From Porphyra umbilicalis (Eukaryota; Rhodophyta; Bangiophyceae; Bangiales; Bangiaceae), in the NCBI GenBank assembly GCA_002049455.2, contig KV918808.1, positions 186,001-250,000 on the forward strand: a DNA stretch of 64,000 bases. Reading direction: 5' to 3'. Positions 42,700 through 53,883 of this stretch are shown here, in pieces. The notes beneath the pieces are model-generated. The model did not search any database. It saw only the letters and a program-made list of their open reading frames with translations, and was not told the DNA's origin. Numbering within the stretch: the stretch's first letter is position 1; every line of letters starts with the position of its first letter. A program made the position numbers and the translations under genes.

Positions 42700-43652
42700 A
42701 TCCGGCAACTCGTTGGGCTTGACGGAACCGTACCAGGTTCGGGGGTCAGTCGACACCTCAAGTTGCATCGCACCAGAATCGTTAGAGCTGAGCATGAACA
42801 GTAGATGCGACATCATGGAAAGACCACTTGATGCTTGCCGTTGATCCCATGGCGGGTCAGCCAAGTCCACGATCTGCATCTGCCGCCGCAGCGTCTTGCT
42901 GTGCTTGAGGCGCGCTCGATGATCGCTGGGAGCTTTTTGGCCTTGCATCAGGCCGATAGAATGACAAGAAGCATCCTTCTTGCCGTACGGCGGCGCCTCT
43001 CAGCAACTTCGCGCGACGCATCAAGTCGCGCAAGCACTGCTATGACACCGTGAGCTCGTATGCCAAGAGGAAGCGCGCGAGTGGGTGTGAGCTCGTCAAC
43101 ACAGAGGTCTGTAAGAACATCGGTGAGGTCACACACGACAAGCACCCACCACTCGCCGCCATCATGAATGGGAACAGCCACCATCTTTTCTCGAAGACCT
43201 CCAGCCATCACAAGCGCAAGCGTTGCGCGGCCCATGGAACCGGTAGGCGCCTGCGCGTCTTGGAGATCCTGTGTGGACGTGCCTTGAATCTGGTGGTGAA
43301 GGAAGTCCGACAAATAGGAGCTCAAAGACAATTTCCTCTTCGGCGAGCGGAAGGGCGGCGAAACGTTGCCCAGTGACCACGCTATCAGTTCGTCCACAAG
43401 CGACGGCCGCCATTGCGCCATGCGCTTCTGCTGACCTCCGCTATGGTGCTCTGCAAAAGCAAGATGCAGAGGTCTGAGTGCCATCAAAGATGTGTGCACC
43501 TGTTGCAGCTGCTCATCGGGTGCTGAAGTGAACCGCCGCCGCACGTCACGTCCGTCACTGCGCTGGGCGCCCGCTTTCATGACCTTAAAGGCGCTCCACT
43601 TCTTTACGGACATGTTGCCCTTGCGCTTGGAGGGTGTGATTTGGTTCGCCAC
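42700..43652 (-). pseudogene. Ulp1/C48 peptidase-like segment, catalytic residues lost
   Basis: In frame order, RPSLVDELIAWSLG, LREKMVAVPIHDGG, EWWVLVVCDLTDVLTDLCVD and, after the frameshift, VDLADPPWDQRQASSGLSMM follow the layout of Ulp1-type cysteine proteases (PI....HWxLxVxDL...DSL...PxQxxxxDCG). The usual His of HW is Glu (EWW), and the Cys of DCG is replaced (SSG). If the assignment is right the segment was inactive or has decayed. This is a pattern match by eye and moderately uncertain. Confidence 0.35.
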
Positions 43653-45812
43653 ACCAGTCTCGTCGCCACCGTGTCTCTTTTCTCCGGGAGGTGACGCTGC
43701 AGGAATCTCAAGAAGAGATTAGGGAAGCGCACGCTTGGCACCCTGGTACGCAGATGCAGTGCGCGCGCGGCCGACGACGTCTTTGGTGGCGGGAGAGACG
43801 TGTACAGGAAACGTGCGACGAGGTGAGCGTACAACACCGCCTTCCGCAGTTGGATCCGATTGACCGCCACGAAGATCATCGTCGATGTGGCCCGCATCGA
43901 TGAAGACACCGCCGTCAGTACCCACGGGCACAGGGCCGCAAGGCTCCGACTCTGGCCGCGGAGGCAATTTCTCGTCGTCAGAGCGCTGGCTCTTCGGCAG
44001 CGCGGCACCAGCAAGAATGCTTCCCGTCAGACGCACGATCTCTCCCGTCTCCCGGTCGTCTTGTTGAGGACCAGGAGCATAAAAGTCGGCCTCTAGACGA
44101 CCATGGCCAGGTTACATGGCGATCGGTATGGTGTCGACTCCGACCGGCTCCCTCAAACTTGGTCCGGAGCCGCCACCACCGCCAGTGCCCTTCCCAGCGT
44201 AGAGCTCTTGGTCTGCCACGATCCCACTGAAAGCACGTAGGCACTGTCCGCGGCCACCTGGTCGCACTAGACTGTCCTGTCGTTGCGCACTCTCCCTTGT
44301 GACAGCTCTAACACCATACAGGCCTCCCGAGATTTCGGCCGGTCGCCCCTCGCTAGCGCCACTGCTCATGCGCTTTGTGTGCAGCTGGCCGTCCGCCGCC
44401 AGTCCGGGACGCTTGGCGGATCCAGTGCCGTACACAAACGTCCTGGGATCCCCGTACAATCCGAACGGGTCGAGGTTGACGTCACCACTGGGACGCATGA
44501 CAACGCTGCTGCTTAGTCTAGGATGCCCCGCCCGTAACTGCGGCGCGCTTAGAAGCGGGAATCGATCTACTGGAATACCACCCATTGTCGCGCCGAGGAT
44601 GCCGGGAGCTGCCCTGTATCCATCATAGGCGCCTGAAGGTATGTTTGCGGATGTCCATCCGCCAAGAATCAGAGGTTATGTGGGAGCCGTAGGACGGTTG
44701 TCAAGCTTCTGCTCAGCACACGGCTGGAGCGCGCTGCTTCCTCCGAAGGTCATCGCAACATAACGGTGTTGTCCGCCAATACAGGTGCTTGAAGCCTATA
44801 GCCCAGCCCCATGCCGATCGCCTTGCCCAGACAGCCGACTATTGGCTGATGTCATGTGGACGTAGCCAACGTCGTTCTGAGGCCCCGCTGGCGCTCGAAA
44901 GTGATTGGCGCCACGGCCCTCTTGAGACAGTCGGCTGCATTGATCACCAACGGCAATTGCAGTGTGACCACTTGGTGTACTCAGAGGGAGAGAGTCAGGC
45001 AGCACAGCAGAAGCCCAGCGCCATTGAAAATCCAGCGCGTCCTTGGCAACTAGTTGACCCGGCAGCGCTTGACCAGTCAGGCGCTCCCACATCCCATCCT
45101 CGGGCATCCGTGGCAAGTCAAGTCGAGATGCCGTCAGCAAATGCGCGTAGTTTTCGGCAACAGCCGGGGCTTGGTGCGGCGCCATAGCGCGCACATCCGA
45201 GACGTGGGCAGGGCGGCCTCTTGATTCGAGCCTGATAGCACCTCCCGCTGCTCCTTCCAGCACTTCGGACGCCGTCAGTCAGCTCCCAAGGCGAGAATTG
45301 GAGCCATGTACGGCCTGATGTGCGCTGAGTTGAGCAGGAGCAGCCCCGGACAGTCCTGCTTGGTGATGTGCGTGTGCGGCAGGCCAAGGCGTACGGGGTC
45401 CTGTCCCAAGTCCAGCATGGTGCCCGACATTGGCCAGGCCCGTCTGGCTCTGGTGCCCCCTGGCATGCTGTGCACTCTGGGCCGAGCGTCTGCTGCGCCG
45501 ATCGCGAGTGGCCTTGCTGGCCACCATCATTTGTGACACACGTCCCGAAGAATGAAGACAGACGGGTGGTCAGACTCGCGAGTCCGCCGGCCGACAAGCG
45601 GATGTACTCACTCGTCGTGAGAAGATGAAGCAGCCGACGGCAACCGAGCAAGAACAGCGGGAGAGCGCCTTTCACCACGCGGCGCGCACACTACGGGAGC
45701 TCCGCCCGCAATCCGCGACACGCAATACGACGAACCTTCCCAAGGTCACAGCTGCTCCGATCCGCTCTTGAGCGGCAGTTCGACGACAGTTTCTGCCACG
45801 CAACCCACTCCA

Positions 45813-45910
45813 AAGAAGACAAGTGGCACAAACGTGCAGAGGAGGAGACCACCGAGGGCTGTCAACAGGAGCTAGAGGAGAGAGTCGTCCGGCTTGGCGT
45901 CGCCACAACG
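45813..45910 (+). repeat. Diverged direct repeat, copy A
   Basis: About 100 bp similar to 47671-47767, sharing AGAAGACAAGTGG, ACCGAGGGCTRTCAAC and GTCCGGCT.GGCG..GCCACAACG in order. The two copies flank the inverted-repeat element at 45958-47368. Confidence 0.6.
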
Positions 45911-45957
45911 GTTGCACAGATGATGACTGATAGAAAGGGAAAGATCAACACCTAATT

Positions 45958-47368
45958 TCTATTCTACCGGGGGACTCAATTGATCCTTTTCCGCTCATTT
46001 GATCCTCATTTTCAGCGTCTGTTTTCGAGCACTTCCCGTTGTCTGCTGTCCATTCTGACGCCAGGAATGAACTCAGCGTGGTCTGTTTCGCCCTGGGGGA
46101 ACTGGGGTACATCCTGCTAAGCGAAAAAGTCACTTTGGGGCGCCATTTTTGGGGCGCCCTGGGGCGGTTCCCGCCACTCCCAGGGACCTCAAATGCCGCC
46201 CTCTGTCCGCGCTGTGCCCTGTTCTGGATGCGCGCGCGCGCAATATCATCCACCATTGCGTCTGCCCGAGACGTGGGCACACTTGAACGCCCCCCATGGC
46301 GCCAACCTGCTAGTGTCTGTTGTACGAGGGGGCTCATTTGACCCAGAAACGACTGTTTGATGCTGCTGTCGGCAGGGCTGTCCTGAGGAACCCTTATAGC
46401 GAACGGCGGCTCTGACTGCATAAATGAGCTCAGCGATGCCGTTCTGGCCTCAGGACACCCACTCGAGCTTCAGCTCTCGGCCAATGTACCTCGAGAGGTA
46501 CTGAAGCGTCAACTTTTGAAGCTCCCCAGAGGTCCGTGTTGGAAGAAAGGTAGACCACTGATAGGACGCAGTCTGTCGCTATGAAACACCCCAGAGAGCA
46601 GTAATTCATCAAGTACGGGCTCTTGTACAAAGCAGCATGCCCTGGTGGACCTGTTTCCTTCAACTTCTCGCGCTTCTTGACATCTGTTCCCCTGCCTGAT
46701 ATGACAGAACCGGGGCATGAAGAAGGTGAAAAAGTTGGCACGGAGGGCATGCAAGCAGGATGTCGTCATGATAGGGTGGGTCCGAAAGAGTTGTCGGGTG
46801 GTGGGCGAGGGGGGTGGGTCGGGCCGGGCCGGGCCGGGCGGATTAAGGAGGACCTACGGTGGCCACCACCCGCTGTTTCTCTAACACTCGTAGCGCCCAC
46901 TGGTCGGGGCTCCACCACTTCTTGGGGAACCGTGAGCCTCAGCATGGTATGTAAACAACCCCCCCTCTTGACTTACGTGTTTATCTCACGCTGAGAGCGA
47001 GAGAAAAGGGCCGGAGATGGGGCCAACATGGGCCAGTTCATACAGCGTTGCAAGACGAAATCGTCGTTTTTTGTGCTTTTTGAGGGGGGGGGGGGGGGGC
47101 AGGTCGACGTCGGGCGTGCTAGAATGGACTTTCCTGATACGTTTTTGACGCGCTTCTTTCGTAGCAGGTATGCTAACGGGGTTTCCTCCCCGCAACACTC
47201 GGGTCCATGCTTGAGATGCTCATGGTCTCACGGGGAAGAGCAACGAAGTGGGTTTGTAGGCCGTGATCACCCATTCTCATATGCAGGATCGCTGGAATCC
47301 CCGATTCTGCAGAAGCTCATTTGATCCTCAGCACAAGCTCATTTGATCCTTTTTTCCGGTAGAATAGA
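45958..47368. mobile_element. Candidate 1.4-kb inverted-repeat element with subterminal repeats
   Basis: TCTATTCTACCGG at 45958-45970 is inverted at 47356-47368. Close inside both ends the motif GCTCATTTGATCC recurs (around 45992, 47317 and 47332; GCTCATTTGACCC at 46331; ACTCAATTGATCC at 45974). Flanks CACCTAAT and CACTAGAT match at six of eight positions and could be a degraded 8-bp duplication. A minus frame at 45945-46421 encodes a 158-residue basic protein with a PIP-box-like QTTLSSFL. No transposase is recognised. Confidence 0.5.
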
Positions 47369-49009
47369 CACTAGATCCCAGGGCGTCTTCGCGACAAATG
47401 GCAGCAAAATGCCAGCCTGAGACACCACAAAGTCAGCCAGGCCAAACGTCGAACACGACAACCAACGCACCCGCCATCGTACCAGCGACAAGGTACCGGG
47501 GGCTGTCAACCCCGAGCCTTGGGAACGTGCCTCCCGCCACCCGGCACGGCCACCACGGGAGCTAAGCAGCCAAGCGGCGATGGGGAGTGCGATGATGCCA
47601 CAACCGGTCACGGCCAAACCCGTGGGCTTGCGCTCCGCTGGCCCTCCACTGGCACTGCAGAGCGGCTCCCAGAAGACAAGTGGGGTTCACGCAGCAGGAA
47701 GAAGCGACCGAGGGCTATCAACGAAAGCCGAAGGTGAGAGGTGTCCGGCTAGGCGCGGCCACAACGAGTGAGGAGAAAAGGGCACGGTCGGCCCGTGAGA
47801 TAGCCCTTGCCATTCGCGACATGCCAACAGACCTGTTGCTTTGACAGACTTTCTCCTGTGCATAACTCAAGAGAGATAGCATGACGGGCCGTCGGTCACT
47901 TGTAGCCACTGTGCGCGGGATTGCATGTGGTGCAACCGCATGCTTGGGCCATCTGAGCAGAAGGAAGGAAGTTCCTTCGATGTCATACACGACACTACAG
48001 TCGTTCTCCAAAATATCCCTCAGTCCCACATGTTAACATGTCCTTCAACAGTTACACTTCGACCAAAGTCGACGGTTTTCAAGTTGTTTTCAGTGCGAGG
48101 CAGCCCATTTTCATGATCTGGTTAAAAATGGCTGTGGACCACCACGCTGCATGAGCAGTGAGAGGCTGTCTTGGGACGCCCTCACGAGACACACGGTCCT
48201 TTTCTCTGCCTCACTGCAGGTGTTTTGGCCCATCCAGACCCTGAATGCTGACGTGGCCCCAGCAACCGCTGTTAGGATCAGCTTGAGTGCGTCTGTGGCA
48301 ACAGGACACAGGACTGTTGCAGTGGGTAAGAAACTCTGCCGCACATGTGCCAAGGTCAGTCAGCGGTCATTGGCCACCTGGCTACGGCGCCCATGCTAGA
48401 ATACTACGGACTAATGAGCGCCCATAAAAAAGTATCTTCGAAAAGAGATGCTAACAACAGTTCTCCACAAGTTACCCTCCCAGACGCGTCTGTCAGACGG
48501 GCTGAGTGCTCTTACGAAAGGATGGATCACGGCAGCACTTTTTTTGGCCCAGTGTGGCGCGCCTGTCCCATTTTGTACGAATGGCCTCAGGGAGCCGCGG
48601 TGTGCGCTCACGCCTGAGAAACCTCTTTGCGTGATCGTGCGGGATGCGGCGGATTTTTCCTGTGCCCACTTCGATATGCCCTTGCAGTGAGGACGGGTCG
48701 CGTCGTGCGAGACGGCCTCAGAAGCACTGCTCTCATTCGCAGTATGCAGAGTATCTAACGTGGTCACTGCTACTAGGTTAAATGGAATAAGAGGCGAAAC
48801 CGATGAAGCACTGAGAAGTCCGGTGTGATCGACGGACTAATTTCGTTTCGCAACCCAGCGATCAAAAGACCGGTCGATGCCCCATACTTGTGCCAGATTG
48901 CCTCCAACCCTTTCTTTTCCGATATCGAATTCTAATTATGTGTTGCGCTTCTGCAAACTTGTAAGGCCCGCTTTGATTCATAGAAAAGCAGATCAGTCAA
49001 CGGTGCCGC
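47369..49009. other. Unassigned, includes direct-repeat copy B
   Basis: The segment 47671-47767 is the second copy of the diverged direct repeat described at 45813-45910. Apart from that I see only short overlapping frames without motifs. Confidence 0.45.
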
Positions 49010-49786
49010 GTGTCCGATCAGAACGCCGTCACCCTGCTGAAGACGCTGGAGCCATCGACGATCTCCTTCTTCCCGACGGCTGTCCCCGTCGTGGACGTCG
49101 TCGTCGCGTCTTCCTCGCCTCGTCCCGCATTGCCCCTTTTGCACGCAATGGTGACCCACGGCACGCCACCCGCGCTCTTGGTATGTGCTTCCGATCTGTT
49201 GCACCACTTGCAAAGTTGCATGAGGGATATGGGCGGGCTCTGGGATCATCGGCATGATGAGCACGTGTCGTTGTGTATCTTTTTTAATGACGAGATGCAT
49301 GAGTACGGTTGCGTACGTGAATGTTCTGAGGCTTTGTCCCCCCCCTGCTGTCGCGCATGGCTAGTTGAAGACTGCATCACCCGACCTTTCCTCGCTCTCT
49401 TTAAATGCCGCACCGCTGCTGCCACCCCCCACGCCCTCGCCATGTTCGTCCGAATGCGACGTGTACCTGCACGGTCCCGCTGTGAGTTGTGCTTTGATTT
49501 TGACACTGACAGTGTGGGCGTGACTATGATATCTGGGACATTGTCTGTTGCTTTCTTGCTCTTTGATATGATTATAGAAACAGGTCGGGGACGTCTGCTC
49601 TGTGGTTGGGCTTTCGTTCAGCCCATTCAGATCCCTCATTTGGAGGAGACCGCGATGCGCTGGACGGTGGACGTACTGAACGTCTACACGTGCGGATCGA
49701 CGCTTCTCAAAGTCCCTGCTGTTGATGGCCCGTTTGAGACGAGCGCAGAAGAGGGGGGCGCCATTCTGTCCTGTCTTTCCTTTTGA
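49010..49786 (+). CDS. Hypothetical protein, probably spliced
   Basis: The frame is open for 258 codons, but parts look intronic: GTATGTGCTTCC follows ALL near 49181, GTGAGTTGTGC near 49480 and ..AGAAACAG near 49586. Between these, residues such as NAVTLLKTLEPSTISFFPTA, VPVVDVVVASS and EETAMRWTVDVLNVYTCGST look like protein. No family is recognised. The exon structure is a guess; a continuous 258-residue protein is the alternative. Confidence 0.3.
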   Translation: MSDQNAVTLLKTLEPSTISFFPTAVPVVDVVVASSSPRPALPLLHAMVTHGTPPALLVCASDLLHHLQSCMRDMGGLWDHRHDEHVSLCIFFNDEMHEYGCVRECSEALSPPCCRAWLVEDCITRPFLALFKCRTAAATPHALAMFVRMRRVPARSRCELCFDFDTDSVGVTMISGTLSVAFLLFDMIIETGRGRLLCGWAFVQPIQIPHLEETAMRWTVDVLNVYTCGSTLLKVPAVDGPFETSAEEGGAILSCLSF

Positions 49787-49914
49787 TTTTCTCATTGCTT
49801 TGCGACACGTATAGCTATGTCTGTTAAACGAGCTCTTTTTCACACCTCGAGCCATGATGGAATGGCACACGCAAAGGCCAATACCGGGATGGCATCTTGA
49901 GTGCGTGAGTCATA

Positions 49915-50327
49915 TTGCTGATCCCCCAATTCTGTCCTCATCGCCCCGGAACGGTAGTGGAACGGCAATGAATGCAGATCTCTCATTGGTCGAGCAGTCC
50001 GACAGAATGTGCCCGTACGGCCCCCAATCGCACAAGCGACGCCTTCGTTTTTCTGCACTTTTCTGCGTATCTCCCAGAAAATCTCGATATCCCAACGATT
50101 GCGGGCCGGTTGCTCCCTTGACACGGAAGGGATCGGAATAAAATCTCAAGAAAAAGAAGGATCTCGGTTCTGCACGGAAGTGGCGGAGGGAGAGCCAATA
50201 GGACGCCTCAGATTCGTGCTGAGCAGCTGTTTACGGCTGCGTTTAACCAATAGATGGCTAGTTCCACAAGAACCGTACCGCCAGGAACCGTTCCTGGTCG
50301 ACGAGGACAGAATTGGGGGATCAGCAA
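49915..50327. mobile_element. 413-bp TA-flanked element, TTGCTGATCCCC family
   Basis: Inverted ends TTGCTGATCCCCCAATTCTG (left) and its complement (right, ending GGGGGATCAGCAA) span 49915-49939 and 50303-50327, with TA on both sides (49913-49914, 50328-50329). No coding frame is inside. This is the best-preserved copy of the family in the window. Confidence 0.85.
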
Positions 50328-50329
50328 TA

Positions 50330-51652
50330 CATGCGCTTCTTCGAGAAACGGAGTGCCCTCCATGTATGGACTTGGTCGCTGGTGCCTGTCCCCACCGACT
50401 CTACGGCTCCAAATAGCGCGGCACTAAGTTAACGACCGGCTTAGTCAACGTTTTGGTCCACAAAGCAAAAGAACGACAACGGGGGTCACTTTCAGAGTGA
50501 TTTGTCAAGTAAAAGTCTACAACTCCGATGCTGTGTAGACAAGTTCTGGCTTGTGTGTTTTCACACTTAGCATAAATATGACGTCTCAATTGCAATCATG
50601 GCAGGTTCATTGTTGCCAGTTGCTTTCGCCCACTTGCGTTCACGTCACGGGCAACAATCTGTGCCGGAGCCTCCTGTCTGCGCGCACATCACAGCTGCAT
50701 ACATGGCATTGTCAGGCACGTGCGTGTGCTTGTGGAGTACACACCCTCGCCTGAGTAGTAGCGACAGCGCAGCGTGTGTCACTGCACTAGTCCTGCTCTG
50801 ACGCGTGTTCTGGCGACCGAGACCCCATGCACCGACACTGCCGTCGCCTTTCCCACCCCCACCCGCACTATCTGTCCTGCGCACGCGCCGAACTCGTTCC
50901 ATCCCGCACCGTGGCGGCAACTGCTCAGGGGTCAGCGGTTTGAGCGACGAGGTTCGTCGCTCGCGTCGCCAGCGACTACATGTAGTGCCGCGCCCAGTCG
51001 GCTGTCACGGGGATCGGGCGGGGCGGGGGCTCCCGAAGAGGACGCCTGCCGTGTGCGCACCATCCGTCCAACAGCCGTGAAGGGGTGATGGCGGCGACCC
51101 TAACCAGAACCTAAGCTTTTCGCCTCCGCCGTGATGGACTATCGGAAATCTGGCGATGACGGCTCCAAGAGCGTAGGCCGCCCAAGCAATCCCGCGACAG
51201 ACAAGGACGAGGAGCAAAGCCCACTCGTTGGTGATTTCAATGCCTGCACCAGATGTTCAGTGTTCGGGAGCACTGAAGACCCGTTCTCCTCACACGTCAA
51301 CTGCAGGAATCGCACGTCGCGCAGACGCACCGGCCCGAGTTCCTAACCCAAGGCGACGAAGATTTTTACCATGGACGATAATGCGTAATGTACGACAATA
51401 AAACAACGTGGACGTGGAATGAACCCCGTGCATGGAAGCTCGCTGTGTGTGTGTGCATGAGCTTCGTGTACTTTCGAAACTACGTATCAACAAAGACAAT
51501 AAGCGTAACTAGCAGCCTCGGGCGTACGCTTGTGGGAAGAAGAGCAAGAAAATGACACATATCCCGCCGCGCGCCAGCATGTTCGTCCCGCTCGCCAGCT
51601 ACGCACTTCTTCCCACCCTCCACCGCTCACGTCAGTAAAGCGACGACACGGT
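50330..51652. other. Intergenic, no gene recognised
   Basis: Low-to-moderate GC until about 51530, where GC rises sharply at the next gene island. Short frames only. Confidence 0.45.
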
Positions 51653-52499
51653 GCGGGAGCACGTCGTCCGCCGCCCCTCACCCGCCGCCCCGTCTCCCAG
51701 CGAGGCCGCCGTCGCCGCTGCCGTCGCCGCCGCCACCCGCGGCGCGCGCGCCCTCCGCCGCGCCGCGGGTGTCCTTGCCTCGGCGGGCGCCGCCGCCTAC
51801 ACCGTCTTCTCATTTTTAGGCCCTCGGCGACGAGCTTCCCCCCGTCGCGGCATCGGCGGCGGCCGCGATGCCCGACGCGGAGCGGCCGGCCCCCTTCTAC
51901 TCCCGCCGCCCGGGGGGGTGAGAGACCGGCGGCCGCCGCCGGTCAAGCCGTGACGGCTGCTCCGACGTCGCCTGTGACGCGGGGCGGTCGGGCGGCTGGC
52001 CAGCCGCCGTGGCGTCGGCGTCTCCCCCCACAGCCCGCCATCCGAGGTCTGACGCCACAGCATCGACGACTTTCTCGACAACAGCGTCCCCGACGCCTCC
52101 GACGCGGACCAGTCGAAGGCGGGGGGGGCGACAGCGGCAGGTGGCGACGCGGTGGCGGTGGCCGCCGCCGCCGCCGCTTGCCGGCGGGCGGCCGTGACGG
52201 CGGGGGGGGTCCCTCCTGCCACCGCGGCAGCGGCTGTGGAGGCGTTCCGAAGAGGGCCGGCGGCGGGCGTCGTGACCGTCACCGAACGCGCATCGTCGGG
52301 GCACGCGGTGCGGCCTGGCTTCACCGCGCCTTGTGTGGCGGCCGACCTTCGCGCTGTGGCTAGCTCGGCGGTCGTGGGTACCAGGTCGATGGCAGCCACC
52401 ACGTCGTCATCGTCCTTTTCGTTCTCGTCCCCCCCACCTATCCCTCACGTGGTGCCACCTAAAGTTGCGTCCACCGCGGCGGCCGTGGCCCCTAATTAA
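51653..52499 (+). CDS. Hypothetical GC-rich gene, probably spliced
   Basis: Third-position GC bias and protein-like segments point to a gene. A likely exon reads ALGDELPPVAASAAAAMPDA and ends before G|GTGAG (51919). An acceptor CCACAG at about 52058 opens IDDFLDNSVPDASDADQSKA in a phase that joins correctly (SRRPGG-IDDF). The frame then runs to the TAA at 52497-52499 through FRRGPAAGVVTVTERASSGH and PHVVPPKVAS. Upstream, AAVAAAVAAATRGARALRRA may be an earlier exon. No domain is recognised. The last codons overlap the stop of the minus-strand gene. Confidence 0.4.
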
Positions 52500-53064
52500 G
52501 GCCCCAACAGCTCCGCCGCGCGGTCGACGTCAGTACACGTCCACGTGGGGCCCCCCACCAACCCCCTGCTCGCAAACAATGACGCCGCGCCAATCGCTGC
52601 CGCCCTCCGCACGGACGTCCGCACACTCGCGTGTACACTGGGCGTCAGGGTAATGCTGAGATCCTCAGCCGACGCCACGCGCCAGTACGCCGCCGCAGCG
52701 CCCGCCACGTCGCTTGGCGAGCACACTATAGCCCAGCTGCTTCCGCAGCGGCAGCACCGGTGGTGGCAACCCCGGTCGGCAGAGTTTCTACCCCGCCGCC
52801 GATGACAGGGACCGACGGCGGGAGATTGGGAGGCGCCATGACGTCCACTTCCACCACGAGGCGGTTAGACCTTAACCGCTCCGCTACGGCCTCCGTCGCC
52901 ACGCAGAGCAGCGTCCGCGCGGCGAGCCTACCCCCCCACGTCAGGGGGCGCATGCCCCCGCCCCTCGCAACCGCCCGGCTTGCATCGCCCGCACCTGCCT
53001 CCGTCGACCCTGCGGGCGCCAACGATACGTTCAGAGCCCGCACGGTGGCGCCCCCCCCCACCAT
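52496..53064 (-). CDS. Hypothetical protein, convergent with the preceding gene
   Basis: Two frames appear to form one product: WGGRLAARTLLCVATEAVAE with RLVVEVDVMAPPNLPP in the 5' part, then AAAAYWRVASAEDLSITLTP and RTSVRRAAAIGAASLFASRG, GLVGGPTWTCTDVDRAAELL in the 3' part. The change of frame falls near 52730-52745, so a small indel or short intron is needed. It looks like a real alpha/beta protein but I do not recognise it. Its stop (52496-52498) overlaps the TAA of the plus-strand gene (52497-52499). Confidence 0.4.
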
Positions 53065-53883
53065 GTGTGGCCACGCCTTTCCCGCAAAAGAGCCGCAGCG
53101 TTTTTCGTGTTTCTAAGCTTTTCTGTTCTGCTCGAAGACGAAGCACCAGCCCATACTTTGCGGCGTAGCTCTGACCAAACCTCGTCATGGAGCGTTCTGC
53201 GCGCAGGACGAGGAAGCGCCTCTATGTCCGGTGGTTGATGACAGCCGGAGCTCATAGGATGTGACGGCGAATGGTCGAGGTGGTTGAGCACCCTCTCGTC
53301 GTGTGTCTTAACTTCTTAATTCTCGGTACCCATTCTTCCAACTGCTTGTATGTATCTCTCAGTCCGAATCAAGGCCGTCACTTGAGTCGGCCAAGTGCTT
53401 ACTGTCCATCCTTTTCTGTTCTTTCGACTTGAACATTTGTTCCTTGGCAGTTCATCGCGCTCACATCATCTTGCCCTTATAGCAGAGTAAGGGTTGAAAA
53501 CCGCATGAGTCAGAGTAGCGGACAGCATGGCTGGTTCTCCGGACCATGACCGACGTACAGGGCTTCGGAGGCGATGAGGGCGATCATTCATTCCACCCGA
53601 ACTTCATCGAACTGCTTTCGTGGCAGTACATGATCGCTCAGAAACTCCGGTCTGAAAGGTCGAGGAGTACAAGCCAGTCCACTGCTTCTGTGTCATCTGA
53701 AGCCAAGAGAGTCCAGAGAAGCATAGCCATAAAACGATGTCATCTTGTTCTCCCATAAAAAAAGAGGGGCTGCTCTAGACGTAGGTCCCTAATTAGCAGG
53801 CACTCTGGTCCAGTGAAGAACCTCTGACGACGCCCTGTGTCCCGCATTGGACGTTCGGCAACCTTCTCACCCTCTTCTGCATC
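53065..53883. other. Leader side of the DDE transposase, small ORF only
   Basis: A 70-codon plus frame at 53546-53758 (HPNFIELLSWQYMIAQKLRS and a Ser-rich stretch) could be the remnant of another mobile-element protein. No inverted repeat that would mark the left end of the transposase element was found by eye. Confidence 0.35.

Larger units (their letters stand above)
39436..45263 (-). pseudogene. Decayed giant reading frame: C48-like region, Arg/Ser linker, JmjC domain
   Basis: One minus-strand frame runs from 45263 to 42948 with stops only at 44796, 44676, 44112, 43719 and 42948. After one frameshift near 42950-43000, a second frame runs from 42948 to 39436 with stops only at 42250, 41860, 40618, 40471, 39868 and 39631. 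About 1,940 codons with eleven stops is far below chance, and protein-like sequence continues across each stop. Order N to C: unknown N-terminal region; Ulp1/C48-like segment (43400-42700); Arg/Ser-rich linker (42400-41000); JmjC domain (40470-39870); Cys-rich tail. All three stop codons occur, so recoding is not an explanation. It is either a dead host gene or a dead transposon protein. Confidence 0.7.

Noticed and set aside
49010-49786. Possible Elongator-subunit (Elp6-like) protein
   Set aside because: The resemblance was limited to a short hydrophobic stretch and the exon structure is unclear, so I left it as hypothetical.
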